From positions 22,917,001-22,981,000 of the forward strand of contig NC_037094.1 in the NCBI RefSeq assembly GCF_002994745.2: DNA of 64,000 bases, given 5' to 3'. Made by a program: the position numbers and the translations under genes. The notes under the pieces were generated by a model, which was given only the letters and a program-made list of their open reading frames with translations, was not told where the DNA came from and did no database searches. Origin of the DNA: Rosa chinensis. Taxonomy: Eukaryota; Streptophyta; Magnoliopsida; Rosales; Rosaceae. Shown here piece by piece: positions 46,729 to 58,574 of the stretch; within the stretch, counting starts at the first letter, position 1, and each line of letters begins with the position of its first letter.

Positions 46729-48693
46729 CCACACGTAGTCAAGAAATGTCAAAGGGTCGACCAGTTAAGAAATTGTTCACTGCCACTGGACATATGTTTC
46801 CACCCGTTCTGTTTCTTGACTAGTCAGATTTACTGTTCATTGAATTTTTTAAATATTTTTTTTAGAAAATTGAAATAGATTTGATGTAAATAGATGGTAA
46901 TAATGGAGATTTATGGATAACTAATGTCAGAATTGTGATTGCTATAGCTTTTCGGAAAGGGAATGACGCTAGGAAGAGAATTCGTCGCTTTGCCACAACG
47001 TGTGGGGTTTTTTGAGCTTTCGGGATCGTTTTGGGCCTCAAAATTGCAATTTACTATTTTTATAATATTTTCGGTGGACAAATTATGAGCCACGTATAGT
47101 TACCGACAATATTTCTTGAAATGAGTGAAGCCACCACCGACAATTATTTTGAAATGCTTGAAACAACCACCGACATATTTGAACGAACCAGATCATTTGC
47201 ATACTATTCAATCTAACGGTTATTGTTGATGTAATCTTTATCTAAGATTTCGGATCAGATTATGTCGAACCAGGAGTGGACACGTGTCCTTATCATCTGA
47301 TCACGTTTTATGTGAAAATTGTAAATAAATAGAGCAAGAGGCAGCACACCATTCACACACAATCTGATATTGGCAAATCTCCTTCTTTTTCATATCTCTA
47401 GATCAAACACATTTCCTCTCATTCCCTCATTTCAATGAAGAGATTGTGGGCTAAGTATCGACAATCTCGAGATGAAGATCATGAAGAGATGTGTACGACT
47501 AATGCTCTTGTGGTAGCAGCAGTCGCTGAAGCTGAAGCTTCCTCTCAAACACGACGAGGGGGTTCTCGATCGGGGTGTGTACCAAATGAGGACAATTTAG
47601 GGAATCAAGAGGGAAAAACATGATGGAATATTACTTTGTGGAGCTTCCAGTTTTCAGTGAAGAAGAATTCCGGATACGGTACAGGATGAGTCACAATGTT
47701 TTCAATCGCATCTCTAGTGACCTTTGTCGCTATGACCAGTACTTTGTCTAGAAATCAGATACTGCTAAGAAAGTCGGACTACTTCCCCAGCAGAAGCTGA
47801 CATGTTCCATAAGAATGTTTGCTTATGATACTTGGGCAGATTAATGCTCTGAGTATTGTCGGATGGAGAAATCTACCGCCATCGAGGCTCTGAAACGATT
47901 TACAAGAGGAATCGTTAATCTGTACTCGGCAGAATACCTCCGGGCTCCTACTCCGGCCGACCTTAGAAGACTTCTCGCCAAAGCTGAGAGAAGAGGCTTT
48001 CCTAGGATGATTGGAAGCATCGACTGCATGCACTGGCAATGGAAGAATTGCCCAACAGTTGGGCTGGAGAATACAGCGGTCGAAAACGTGTGCCCACTAT
48101 CATCCTCGAAGCAGTCGCATCTTATGACACATGGATATGGCATGCCTTATTTGGAATGTCTGGATCATGCAACGACCTCAACGTGCTTGCGTCCCTGTTG
48201 TTTGACAAGCTCACTGCTAGTCGAACGCCTCAGATCCAATTTCAAGTGAATAACAGAATTCACAATTTAGGCTACTATCTCGCTGATGGTATTGGCGACT
48301 TTCGTGAAATCAATTCCAAGGCCTACACGACCCAAGGATCTGAAGTTTTCCCAGACTCAAGAGGGGTACAGGAAGGATGTGGAAAGATGTTTAGGCATTT
48401 TACAGTCACGCTTTAGTATTGTTCGAGGAGTAGCTCATGGCTGGGATAGAGAAGACGTTCGATACATCATGCTGACTTGTATTATATTACACAACATGAT
48501 AATCGAGGATGAAAGACCAGATGACAGTGATGAGGATTTGGAGTCCGATGAAGAAGATGATACCAAAATGAGGCCCAGGTTTGGGAAGGATCGACCGGTG
48601 ATGACTTTGATCCTGTTAGTAGAGATGGTTATTATTTCAACGGATTCATGGATCGATAAGATGCCATTAGAAGTGCAAACCTCTTCTTTTTAG
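46729..48693 (+). mobile_element. PIF/Harbinger element, 3' end not found
   Basis: The left end GAGCAAGTCCACACG is preceded by TAA, as for Harbinger insertions. About 700 bp of noncoding sequence, with TATA-like and leader sequence near 47,320-47,430, leads into a broken transposase. No matching right terminus was found before the sequence changes near 48,694, so the element is truncated or rearranged. The part around 46,940-47,060 resembles the unpaired section of the foldback element at 4,068-4,170. Confidence 0.65.
47435..48693 (+). pseudogene. HARBI1-like (PIF/Harbinger) DDE transposase, decayed
   Basis: Family motifs are clear: FSEEEFRIRYRMSHNVF near 47,660, SIDCMHWQW near 48,020 (first catalytic Asp), CNDLNVL near 48,170 (second) and YRKDVERCLGIL near 48,365 (region of the catalytic Glu). 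The tail is acidic (DEDLESDEEDD). Two codons that should be sense are stops: TAG near 47,751 and TAA near 47,842. Frame shifts occur near 48,055 (one base) and near 48,285 (a deletion of about ten bases). The protein would have excised TTA/TAA-flanked elements. Confidence 0.88.
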
Positions 48694-49309
48694 GCAGAGC
48701 TCAACCCCATCACCACCGCTGATCTTAGTTTTCAGATCACAAACCCACAAACACTGAGCTCAACCCACAAATTTTTCTTCCTAAGCCAAAGCTCGAGGGT
48801 TTTAACAGTTAAACTCCCACCTTTCCAAACCTCTCGATCCAATATCCCATTCTCTTTCAATCTCAATTCTCTTCGATCCATTCAAACCCACCGTAGTTTT
48901 CCAGCGACTCCCATATCCAAAACGGCATCGTTGGCCTCATCTACGACATTCCTATCCCCATCGACAACGCTGACACTGACATCTACAACAACTCAGTCTA
49001 ATTCAAACTCGAGAACGCAGTTTTTGAATGTGGGTATTGATCTTTCTGTGAATCTGAATGAGGTTATGTATGTGGGTTTTTCTTTTGTGTGGCGCTGGTG
49101 ATTTTTGAGGCAATTGTAACGGTTCTTCATTATTTCTATTCTTGGTGGGCAATTGTATGTGGGTATTCATTTTCACTATTAACTTTCAGTTAAATAAGTT
49201 CTCATGGATGACTTAATTCTCATTTTGTTCGTTGTTATGAAGACACAAGCTTCAATGGAATTCCCCAGAGTCTGTGCCCAGTTGTTTGTTCTCACATCTC
49301 AAAGTTATA
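48694..49309. other. Noncoding CT/CCA-rich stretch
   Basis: Looks like gene-derived leader sequence (CCA- and TC-rich). No family is recognised. It may be the inner part of the MULE-like element whose right end lies at 50,120-50,345. Confidence 0.35.
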
Positions 49310-49317
49310 AGTATAAG

Positions 49318-49715
49318 CAAGGGCGGATCTATAGGGGTGGGAGGACTCAAGCCCTCCCCAGACTTTTGGGTTGAAAAAAAAAAAACCTATATATATGATA
49401 TATATTTTTTGTTTGTATGTATGTTTGTTTGACGAAGCCTACCTGTGCAAACTCCCAAATTATCAAAGTCAAACTCCTCTCTGGCTCTCCCATTCTCTCC
49501 GTCCATCATAAACTCTCATTCTTCTTCTTCTTCTTCTTCCCAAAAAGGCCTAAATTTCAGACTAAATTCAATCGTTGAATACTTGAGCTCTCAAGTTCTT
49601 ATCTTCTCGCTCCTGCATTCCCACACTTATGTATAATTGTACTAAATTTTTTTTTTCCTAAAGAGACACATAAATACGTAGCCCACCCCATTTTCAGATC
49701 TTAGATCAGCCACTG
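49318..49715. mobile_element. hAT-type MITE
   Basis: 398 bp with imperfect ends CAAGGGCGGATC and CAGTGGCTGATC (complement), flanked by the 8 bp direct repeat AGTATAAG (49,310-49,317; 49,716-49,723). Eight-base duplications define hAT elements. No coding content. Confidence 0.85.
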
Positions 49716-50119
49716 AGTATAAGGAATTTTAGTGGAAGGCCGAGGATGAGATGAAACCAAGATAGAAAGAGAGCGACTTATCTTGCTCAACTAGTATAGG
49801 GATTTTTGAGAGGGGTATAACAGAGGGGTTTTGAGTTTAGAGGGCTGTGAAGAAGAAGACAGAGGATTATGGTGGTGGAGTAATTTGGTTCTTTGAGGAA
49901 TTGGAAATTTGGGGAATTTTTGGTTGGCGATTATAAAATGGGTGTGGAAATCGTTGATCAAGGTTTGTATACCAATTTGGGGTTTTTCGATGGTTCTGGT
50001 TTCAATTGTGGTAAAGGAAAATGGCTTTTTTGCCTAGCTCTTCTAGGGAAGAAAAAGAGGTATGCAGAAAAATAAAATAAAAAATATTTTAAAAATTAAA
50101 AGGGGAGGAAGTTAGGGTT

Positions 50120-50345
50120 AGAATAGAAATTTTACCATTAAAATGGGTCCCACCAAGCTGCAGGTGGCGTAGAATGATTTGCCACGTCACGAGTTAATGG
50201 CACATTTAGATGGAAAGTTAATAGAATGGACATCTTGAGTGAGATTTGAGAGTCCGAGGAGTATTTTGTTGAGATTAGAAGGTAAATGATTGGAATGTAG
50301 AGACCCTCAAAGTATAGAGAGTAAGCAGTATTTTGTCTAAACAAC
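50120..50345. mobile_element. Orphan MULE-type terminal repeat
   Basis: The end CAAAGTATAGAGAGTAAGCA is very like the right end of the MULE at 15-20 kb (GAAAGTATAGAGTAGTAAGC). The sequence inside shares its layout (GTGGGTCCCACC..., CACGTCA). No left partner was found. It is a non-autonomous or deleted relative. Confidence 0.55.
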
Positions 50346-51299
50346 AAATATGGTGTTCCATGAAAGAGTGAAAAATCACACTACATATCTTTTCCTTTCA
50401 ATTATAAGAGATAACTAGATTCATCTCTATCTCCTCAATTGCTATATCCATCCTAACCATCGTTATCTCTATCTCATTTCTTTATGTTTCTTCAAATCAT
50501 CATCAATGGAGAGTTTAGCCCAACCCTCGCCCATAAATCCTCCCATAACCCATTACCCTACCAGCTTGAACAACAAATCATGAACAACTTAAAATGTCAC
50601 AATATATGTTCCATCCAAAACCTTCTAAACCCAAGATGACAAGGGCTTTATCACCCACTTGATCCTCTTGGTCGGCTTAGTGTTAAAGGCCCTTCTCTCC
50701 AAGTTCTGTAGATACATAAAGCCTCAAAAGAGGGGAACTTGCGATAGATTCTTCACCGTGTGCAAAATCTGTAAGCATAAGAGAAGATAAGGTTAGTTGT
50801 TATTTCGATATCAAAATATGCACAATTTCATTAGGTTTGGATAACGAATGTGATAATGAATGAAACTCCATCATCTTTGGTATTGAAATATAAATATTCT
50901 TGATGGAATACGATAGTCACTTGAGAAAATTGGTAAGTAAAAACTGAAAAAGGAAGCAAACAGAGGAAAAAAAAAAACCTTGCAGGCCAAGGAGGAGGAA
51001 CATATGCTATGCAATCTATAGGAGCATTCTGTTCTGCTCTAATTTTTTCCGTACCACCCATTTCTAGGAAGAAATAAGTTAGTTTGAATAATCTTAATCG
51101 TCTCTCTGCTTTTGTTTCTCCCATTCTATTTCTGTCCATCCTACCTCTAAAAAGAAAAGAATTGACACTCACAAGTTTCAAATCGACAACCATGAGCTAA
51201 GAAAAGAACACGACTGATGACTCACATATGTAGCGAGAAAGAAGGTACGAATTAATTTATAGAAAACTGGAGGACAAAACCGATGGGGGAATCAAAGTT
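50346..51299. other. Intergenic region, no gene seen
   Basis: AT-rich, with A runs near 50,970. The minus-strand open frame 50,831-51,193 shows no family features. Confidence 0.45.
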
Positions 51300-51304
51300 T
51301 ATTT

Positions 51305-51790
51305 TGGTAGTGGCGTATGCAGAGCACCCATATAGCAGTTTCAGAAGTAAAGAGTAAGCAATTTCTAACACCTTATTGATTTTCATCATGTCATTTCGCG
51401 TGAAAGTGCACGTAACTCATGTCGAACTTCCATAAATAAGAACTTTTAAGAGGTTTTTCATAAACTTTTCACAGGTTTTCACGCTATAGTGCAGAGCATC
51501 CATGTAGCGGTTAAATGAGTAAAAATCTAGGCATAAGCAATTTTAACACGAAAATGTATCATTTCAACTTTCAAGTGAAAGTGCACATAACTTGTGTAGA
51601 ACTTCCATAATAATTTTTTTAACAGGTTTTCCATAAACTTTCACGGGTTTTCACATTATAGTGCAGAGCACCCATATAGTAGTTACATGAGCAAAGAGCT
51701 AATTATAAGCAATTTCTGACACACCTTACTGATTTTCATGTCATTTCATGTGAAAGTGCACATATCTCATGCAATAGTTTCATAAAAGGA
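51305..51790. repeat. 172 bp tandem repeat, about 2.8 copies
   Basis: GCAGAGCA(C/T)CCAT(A/G)TAG begins at 51,319, 51,491 and 51,663, spaced exactly 172 bp. Each unit holds a shared GTGAAAGTGCAC(A/G)TA block and a CATAAACTTT...GGTTTTCAC block. Monomer size is in the range of plant satellite DNA. No gene. Confidence 0.8.
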
Positions 51791-52087
51791 TAATTTGTCA
51801 AACAGTACATGAACTAAAGGTCAATGTGAATTAATGTTCCTCACTTTACATTAATTACACTTTGGTACCTAGACTATAAAACCCGACCAACTTTTGGTAC
51901 ACGCCATCAATAACTATGTTAGTTGGCAAGCCACCTGGCATATTTTCAAGGATAAACTCGTCTCCTGACTATCCACCTCTTTTTTTTTTTTAACTATCCA
52001 CCTTTAGAAAGTCAATCTTTTTTAATAAAAAGAAAAAGAATAGTGGTGGTGCGATCTTGAACGTAGATCCACCTTGGAAAGTTTTTT

Positions 52088-52195
52088 TTGTCACCTGTGC
52101 TGGATGAGAATGTCAGCGGTAGTTGTAAAGTTGCAAATTCTACAATCCTTGAAGATGAAAGAATTGTGGCAGATTCGGAGGCAGAACTTAGAAAA
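52088..52195 (+). pseudogene. Detached fragment of CDC7 exon 3
   Basis: About 105 bp nearly identical to 53,937-54,030 in exon 3 of the downstream kinase gene (GTGCTGGATGAGAATGT..., GATTCGGAGG). It lies 0.3 kb before the gene's start with no exon structure around it. Confidence 0.8.
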
Positions 52196-52483
52196 ACTGA
52201 ATAGTGGTGGTTAGATGAGGACATCAATAAAAAACTTAGTTTTAAATTTTTAATCAGATTTTATAAACAAAAATAAAAAAATTAGAATTTAGAAAATTAG
52301 ATTAGACGCAAAACGTTAGCACCATTACATTTTAAATTCAAAATTGGAAAAACAGTAATGGCGGGAACTTCTCACGCTCTCAATCTCAAACCCTACACGT
52401 GTCCCCGCATTGCCGCCTCTCTTTCCCCCTCAATTCTACATCTCTCTCTCTCTCTCCCCGATCCAAATCTCAGACCCACAGCC

Positions 52484-55400
52484 ATGGCAACTAATCCACT
52501 CGACTCAGCCCTCACCGCCTCAACCATCTCCGACTCCGACAAGGCTTGGCACCTCCTCGCCCTCCTCTTATCTCTCGGCCGCCGCACCCCGCCCTCTGAG
52601 CTCGCCGCCCGATGCACGGCGTTCCCAGCAACTACTCATTCGGTCCGACGCCTTTGCTCCGTCGCCAATTCGCCGCTCTCCTTGTCCGACGATCTATACG
52701 TCACGCCGTCTCTACTCGCCTTAACCGCTCTCGCGGAGTCCGTTTCATGTTCCGGCGCCGCCGGCGGTGCACTGAGAACCTACTCAGGGAAGAGGAAGCG
52801 CGTCGTTTTGGATTGCGGATTTGTGCCCTCGGCCAAACGGAGATTGATTGTGGATTTTGAAAATGGTAAATTGTTGCTTTTCTTTTCATTTTTCCCCTAT
52901 TATTTTTTTTTTTTGTATAAATTTATGATGAGTTTGGTTAGTAATTGTGGCGATGAATTGCAGTATATGAAGAGAAAGGAGCGCGGAAATCAGTCGTAAT
53001 TTCTCCTCCAAAGGTAAAATTAAGTGGTTTCGCAATGCATCTGTAGTTGTGTAAATTAATTGTTTTTCTTCTGATAATTTTATTTTTGTGCACAATTTTA
53101 TTTTTTAGTCTATAGATGTTGAATAAACTTAAAAGAGTAGAATTTGGTGTACATTAATTTGAGATCCCATTTATCTGGTTACCAAAATCCAAAATTACGT
53201 ATGACAACTGTTAGAGCTTTGCTTAAATTATTTAATTTTCGCATATTATAAACTTTACTTTTCCTCATTAGTCTAGCTAGTCTTAGCAATATGAACAAAT
53301 TTCTTTTCCCAAGTTTCGTCATTCAAAGAACTGTGGCCTTAGTTTGGCGAAAAGTAAATAGTCCGAGTGATTTGATATTCTAAGTTACAAAAAAGTGGCT
53401 AGTTTAGTTGCATTCTCTGGTAAAGCGGCTGTGTCTGTACTCCTGTCCTTCTTTCTCTTTTGTTTGAAGCACAATCCCCTCGAGGTTTTCGGCTTCTCTA
53501 TTCATTTTAAAAGAGTTTTTGTTGCATGCTTAAAGTACAACCAAGCAAAGTTGCTTTTCCAGACAGCTTTTAAACCAGATCATTTTTTGCAGATACATTT
53601 TCATATGACTGACTACCTCAGCAGAAAAATAAATATGCTACCAAGCGATGTGGCTGTGGGGTTGAATAAACCGATGTTCAGTTCTCCATTATTTATTGAA
53701 TATAGTGCTGAGCCATCCAGTGGTGGAGTGAAGAACATTGATAATGTAGAAGATCAAATGGAGACCGATCTAACTCTGCAAAGGAACATTAACAAAACAG
53801 TTATGGCCTGTGTAGATGATTTAGAGCCAACTGTTCCAACAGTGTCAGAAGATTTAGTACTTTATGAAGAAGCTAACATGCACGAGATAGATAGCTTGGC
53901 CAAATCTTACCTAGAGAAAAGTAAAGAAAGCATTTTGTCACCTGTGCTGGATGAGAATGTTAGCGGTGGTTGTAAAGTTGCAAATTCTACAATCCTTGAA
54001 GATGAAAGAATTGTGGCAGATTCGGAGGAAGAATTGTTAGTAGATCCAGGCAACCGCAATGGTGAAAGTGAAAACATGTCCCACCCACAAACTGCTCTCT
54101 CTGATAAGCTGCCTGGAATCGACTCCAGAAGATTAGAAGAGGAGGACTATGAAGATACAATACCTTTGAGAAAAAGGCTTATAAGAATACTTGAGACCCG
54201 AGTCAAACTTCCAGTTACTGATTTCTCTGTTGCTGAAAAGCAATTGTTGCAGCCATTTGAAAAGGTGTCCAAGGATTTAGTACTCTATGAAAGAACTAAC
54301 ATGCATGAGAAAACCAAAGAAAGCATAATCTCACCAGCTTTGGATGAGAGTGTTAGCGGTAGTCGTAAAGTTACAAACGCTACAATTCTTGAAGATGTAA
54401 GAACTGTGGGAAATCATGAGGAAGAACTGTTCATAGATCCTGGCAACCCTAATGGAGAGACTGAGAATCTATCACAGCCATTTGCTGCTGTTTCTGATAA
54501 GCAGCCTGGAACCGGCTCCAGAAGCTTAAAAGAGCAGGATTTTGAAGATACGATACCATTGCATAAAGAGCGACATGAGAACCAAACCATTTGTGTCGCC
54601 ACTGATCTCTCCTCTCCTAAGGTGTCCAATGATTTAGTACTCTATGAAGGAGCTGACATGCATGAGATAGATATCCAGGGAAACTCTTACCAAGAGAAAA
54701 TCAAAGAAAGCATAATGCCAGCTTTGGATGAGAGTGTTAGTGGTAACTGTAAAGGTACAAATGCTACAATGCTTGAAGATAAACGAATTGTGGGAGATGC
54801 AGAGGAAGGATTGTTAGTAAATCCTGGCAACCCTATTGGAGAAACAGAAATTCTATACCAGCCATATACTAATGTTTCTGATAAGCTGGCTGGAATTGAC
54901 TTCAGAAGATTGAATGAGGATGATTATGAAGATACAACACCTGTGAATAAAAGTCTTATGACAAGAAATGAGACCCAAACCACCTGTCCTGCTACTGAAT
55001 TCTATGTTCCTCAAAAGCAGTTGTTGAAGTCCTCTGCAACAATGAAGGCCATGGACAAGGATAAAATATCTTCAAGATTGCAATCTCTATATAGTTGTAG
55101 TCTAGAGCAAGATCAGACTGTTGCCACTCCCAAAGTGAACCTCCAACATAAAATGGATCAGAAGACAAATAGCATGGTACACAAATCAAAGCAGAATTGT
55201 GGTGACATGCATATTAATGAAAGAAAGAGACGATACAAATCTATTTCCTCTAAGGTATGCTGCACTAATAAAAATTAATGTCAATAACTGCAAGTATGCT
55301 TTTATTATGATCTTAACTCTAATGCTTTGTAGGATCAGCCAGAGAAAAAAGAACTTCCAAATTTTGATTCTTATATGGTAGAAGAAGAAGAAGGTTCAGG

Positions 55401-56649
55401 TATGTATAGGCGTAAAGCTCTTACTTAGATATTGAAAATTGGTATCCTTAACAAGCTGTTTGTATTGTGGATTAATTAATCGCTGTTTCCTAAACTGGTA
55501 GGTGGTTATGGCACTGTTTACAGGGCGAGGAGTAAGAATGACAGGACAAGGGTTGCCATTAAGTGTAAGTGAGACATTTTTTTTTGTCCTGCCTGATCTA
55601 AGGCTTAAAAGGGGTTTGAGCTGCATCACATACCTTAAAGCCCTTCTAGTTAGAGGTTTCTGGTTCATTATGAAAGTTGTTGCTGCTCACCCCTTTGAGT
55701 TTAACCCAAATTGAAGTTCCTGGTCTCAAATTTCTAAAATGGCCCTGCAGGTCCACATGCTAATGCTCATAAGAGCCATGTTAACAATGAGTTGAGAATG
55801 CTGGAAAGGTTTGGGTACGTATTTGAGAAGTTTTACTCCAGCCAATGTTGTGCTTCTGACACATGAAGTAGTAAATTCTTATTTCCCTGTAAATTTGTAA
55901 TTTAGGGGGAAGAACTTTGTGATCAAATATGAAGGCTGTATCAAGAATGGAAATTCAAGTTGCTTTGTATTACAGCATGTTGAGCATGATAGGCCTGAGG
56001 TAACCTTGGACATTTTGATAACTTGCAGTTTTATTTACTTCACTTTACTTCTATTTTTTTTTTCTTCAGAAGACACTACTTTTTGGTCTTATTTTTTTAT
56101 GTCGGTATTACCTTTAGGTTTTAAAGAAAGAGATAGATGTTTGTGAGCTCCGGTGGTATGGATATTGCTTGTTTAGAGCACTTGCAAGCCTTCATAAGCA
56201 GGTAGGCACAGTTGCTATCTATATTCTATTTGGATTCTGGATCTTTTAGTAAAAGTTTCTCTATAATGTATATTCCTGCATTCCAGGGAATCATACATAG
56301 AGATGTTAAACCCGGCAATTTCCTTTTCTCTCGTAAGGCCAACAAGGGTTACCTTATTGATTTCAATCTATCCATGGTTAGTTTACTTGTAGTGGTATTC
56401 TATTTTCTTATTAGTTTGTGTCACTATTTATGTATTTGTCTAATTGTATTTCATTTATATTTTGTTTGACAGGACTTGCATCAGAAGTATGGAAATAATA
56501 GTAAGCTTTCATCTCCCTTCGTGTATCTAGATTTTCTGTTGACATGGTTTTAGTTATTAGACTCAGATTTTGTTCCGTTATTGATTAAATAGATTGTCAC
56601 GAGTTAAGATTAGTTTGATTGCTATATATCTGATACATTTTGTCTTTGA

Positions 56650-56701
<52 letters not shown>

Positions 56702-58574
56702 ACTAGTATATGGCATTAAAATATTATAACATGGTGAAACTAATTTGAAAAATTCACAGGTAAGTCAAGAGGGGGATTTGATGTAAGCAGCAATGATGAG
56801 AAGCTTATGACTGCAAAAAATTTACCTCCAATCACACTTAGGAAGTTGCCAAGTGGTAAATCTTTACTAACAGCCAATGGAGAGACCTCAAAAGGTTTGA
56901 AATCCACTTTTGATATGAAGGATCTAAAAAAGATGGCTTTCAGCCAAATGAAGGCCAATAATGATTCGGGTAGTAGGAAGGTAATCAAAAGTCAGGGTGC
57001 AGATGGCTCAGGCATAACGTCAGTAAAGGATGTTACAAGTACCAGAACTCCTTCGGCAGAAAGGATGAGAGAACCTTTGCCATGCCAAGGAAGGAAAGAA
57101 CTGATCAGCCTAGTACAGGAAGCAAGGCAGAGTCCAAATCATGAGGCATCAAGTATTTCAGCTCTTATGAGAAAGAGGGTTCCTGCCCCTCCCGTAAATG
57201 TTGATGGCAAGCTTTTCCATGTCACTCCGATGCCTATGCACTCAACTACCAGTGGTATTGGTGGTCCATGCTTGATAAGAAGCAGAGGTTTGTTTCTTTT
57301 TATTAATTTGGTCAATCTGGTTGGAGTAAACATTTTTCTTTCCTCAAATTTTCATGTTAAATTTTTTCTTAGGTCTTGGAAAACATAAAGAAGGCCCTTG
57401 TGCTGGAACAAAAGGCTTCAGGGCTCCAGAGGTGTGGTTTCCTAATAAACATTAAATATTGCCTTGCTTTAAATCTTTATATCCTCAATATGAGTGTTGC
57501 AAGTACATGTATGATTGTGATTATTTACAATAAGAAACATTCTTAAGTAGACAGCAACAGATATATTGAGTTTTTGCCAACCATGAACGCAAAATAGTTG
57601 AAAGTTACCACTGGTAAATGATTGAAGTTGCTTTCTGTTTTCCCAAAGTAATACTGTCTCTTCAGGAGAAACAAGTAGGTGGGGAGTTGCTAAATGAATA
57701 TGACTAATACCCCTTTTACCTAATCTAAAAGCAATTATGTTATTTTGTAAAAGTGTAGTCTTGACTCAATGGATCATGGGAATAGGTTCCAGATTTGAGA
57801 AAAAAAAAATCTTTTGTTTTTAGTTAGTACCCTGTGCACTTACAAATGATTATATTTTATAATATATGTAACCTTATAGCATTTAGTATGCGTTTCATTT
57901 CTGGAAACTTTTTCTTGGACTGACGGGGCCACTGACCATGGTCTATGCAGGTTCTCTTCAGATCTCCACATCAAGGCCCCAAAATTGATATCTGGTCTGC
58001 CGGAGTCACGCTACTCTACTTGTTGATTGGCAGAACACCCTTCCTTGGTGAACCTGAACTGTAAATACTCAAATATCCTTGCTTTTGATCCTTAAGATTT
58101 ATGAGTACTTGTCTTTTGCATTCTAATTTTTCATTTTGCCAACCATATTATGGTTATTACCAGGAACATCAAGGATATAGCAAAGCTGAGAGGCAGTGAA
58201 GATTTATGGGAAGTTGCCAAGCTACACGACCGTGAATCCTCATTTCCAGTGGTATTTATCATTCATAACTGTGAATTACTTAACCGATAGTGTTCATCAG
58301 AAGATATATTGAATTGCGAAATATTATTTTTTCACAGGAGCTCTATAGTACAGATTGTTTGCCCTCTATTAAACTGAAGGAGTGGTGTAGAATGAACACA
58401 AAGAGACCGGACTTCTTTGAGCAAATCCCAAGACCCCTTTTCGATCTTGTGGATAAATGCTTGATGGTGAACCCTAGGGTTAGATTGAGTGCAGAGGAAG
58501 CGCTTAAACATGAGTTTTTCGCTCCATGCCATGAAGAACTGAGAAAGCACAGGCTTCAAAGGCAGGTATTATAG
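52484..58574 (+). CDS. CDC7: CDC7-like serine/threonine kinase (DDK catalytic subunit)
   Basis: Fifteen exons with matching phases: 52,484-52,865, 52,964-53,013, 53,593-55,254, 55,333-55,399, 55,502-55,564, 55,751-55,814, 55,906-55,999, 56,118-56,201, 56,287-56,376, 56,473-56,500, 56,760-57,287, 57,373-57,431, 57,951-58,060, 58,164-58,251 and 58,338-58,574 (1,201 residues). Kinase motifs: GSGGYGTVYRAR, VAIK lysine, NELRMLE (helix C), HRDVKPGNFLF (catalytic loop), DFNLSM in the DFG place, GTKGFRAPE and DIWSAGV. An insert of about 190 residues before APE is typical of CDC7. The kinase phosphorylates MCM helicase to fire replication origins, with a DBF4-type partner. Exon 3 carries three divergent tandem repeats and makes the N-terminus unusually long. 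An upstream in-frame ATG (52,358) is possible. Confidence 0.9.
56649..56699. repeat. (CT)n microsatellite in a CDC7 intron
   Basis: About 25 CT units, ending 60 bp before the acceptor of exon 11 (56,760). Confidence 0.9.

Noticed and set aside
51305..51790. CRISPR-like spaced repeats
   Set aside because: Units are contiguous 172 bp monomers without unique spacers, in a plant genome; it is a tandem repeat.
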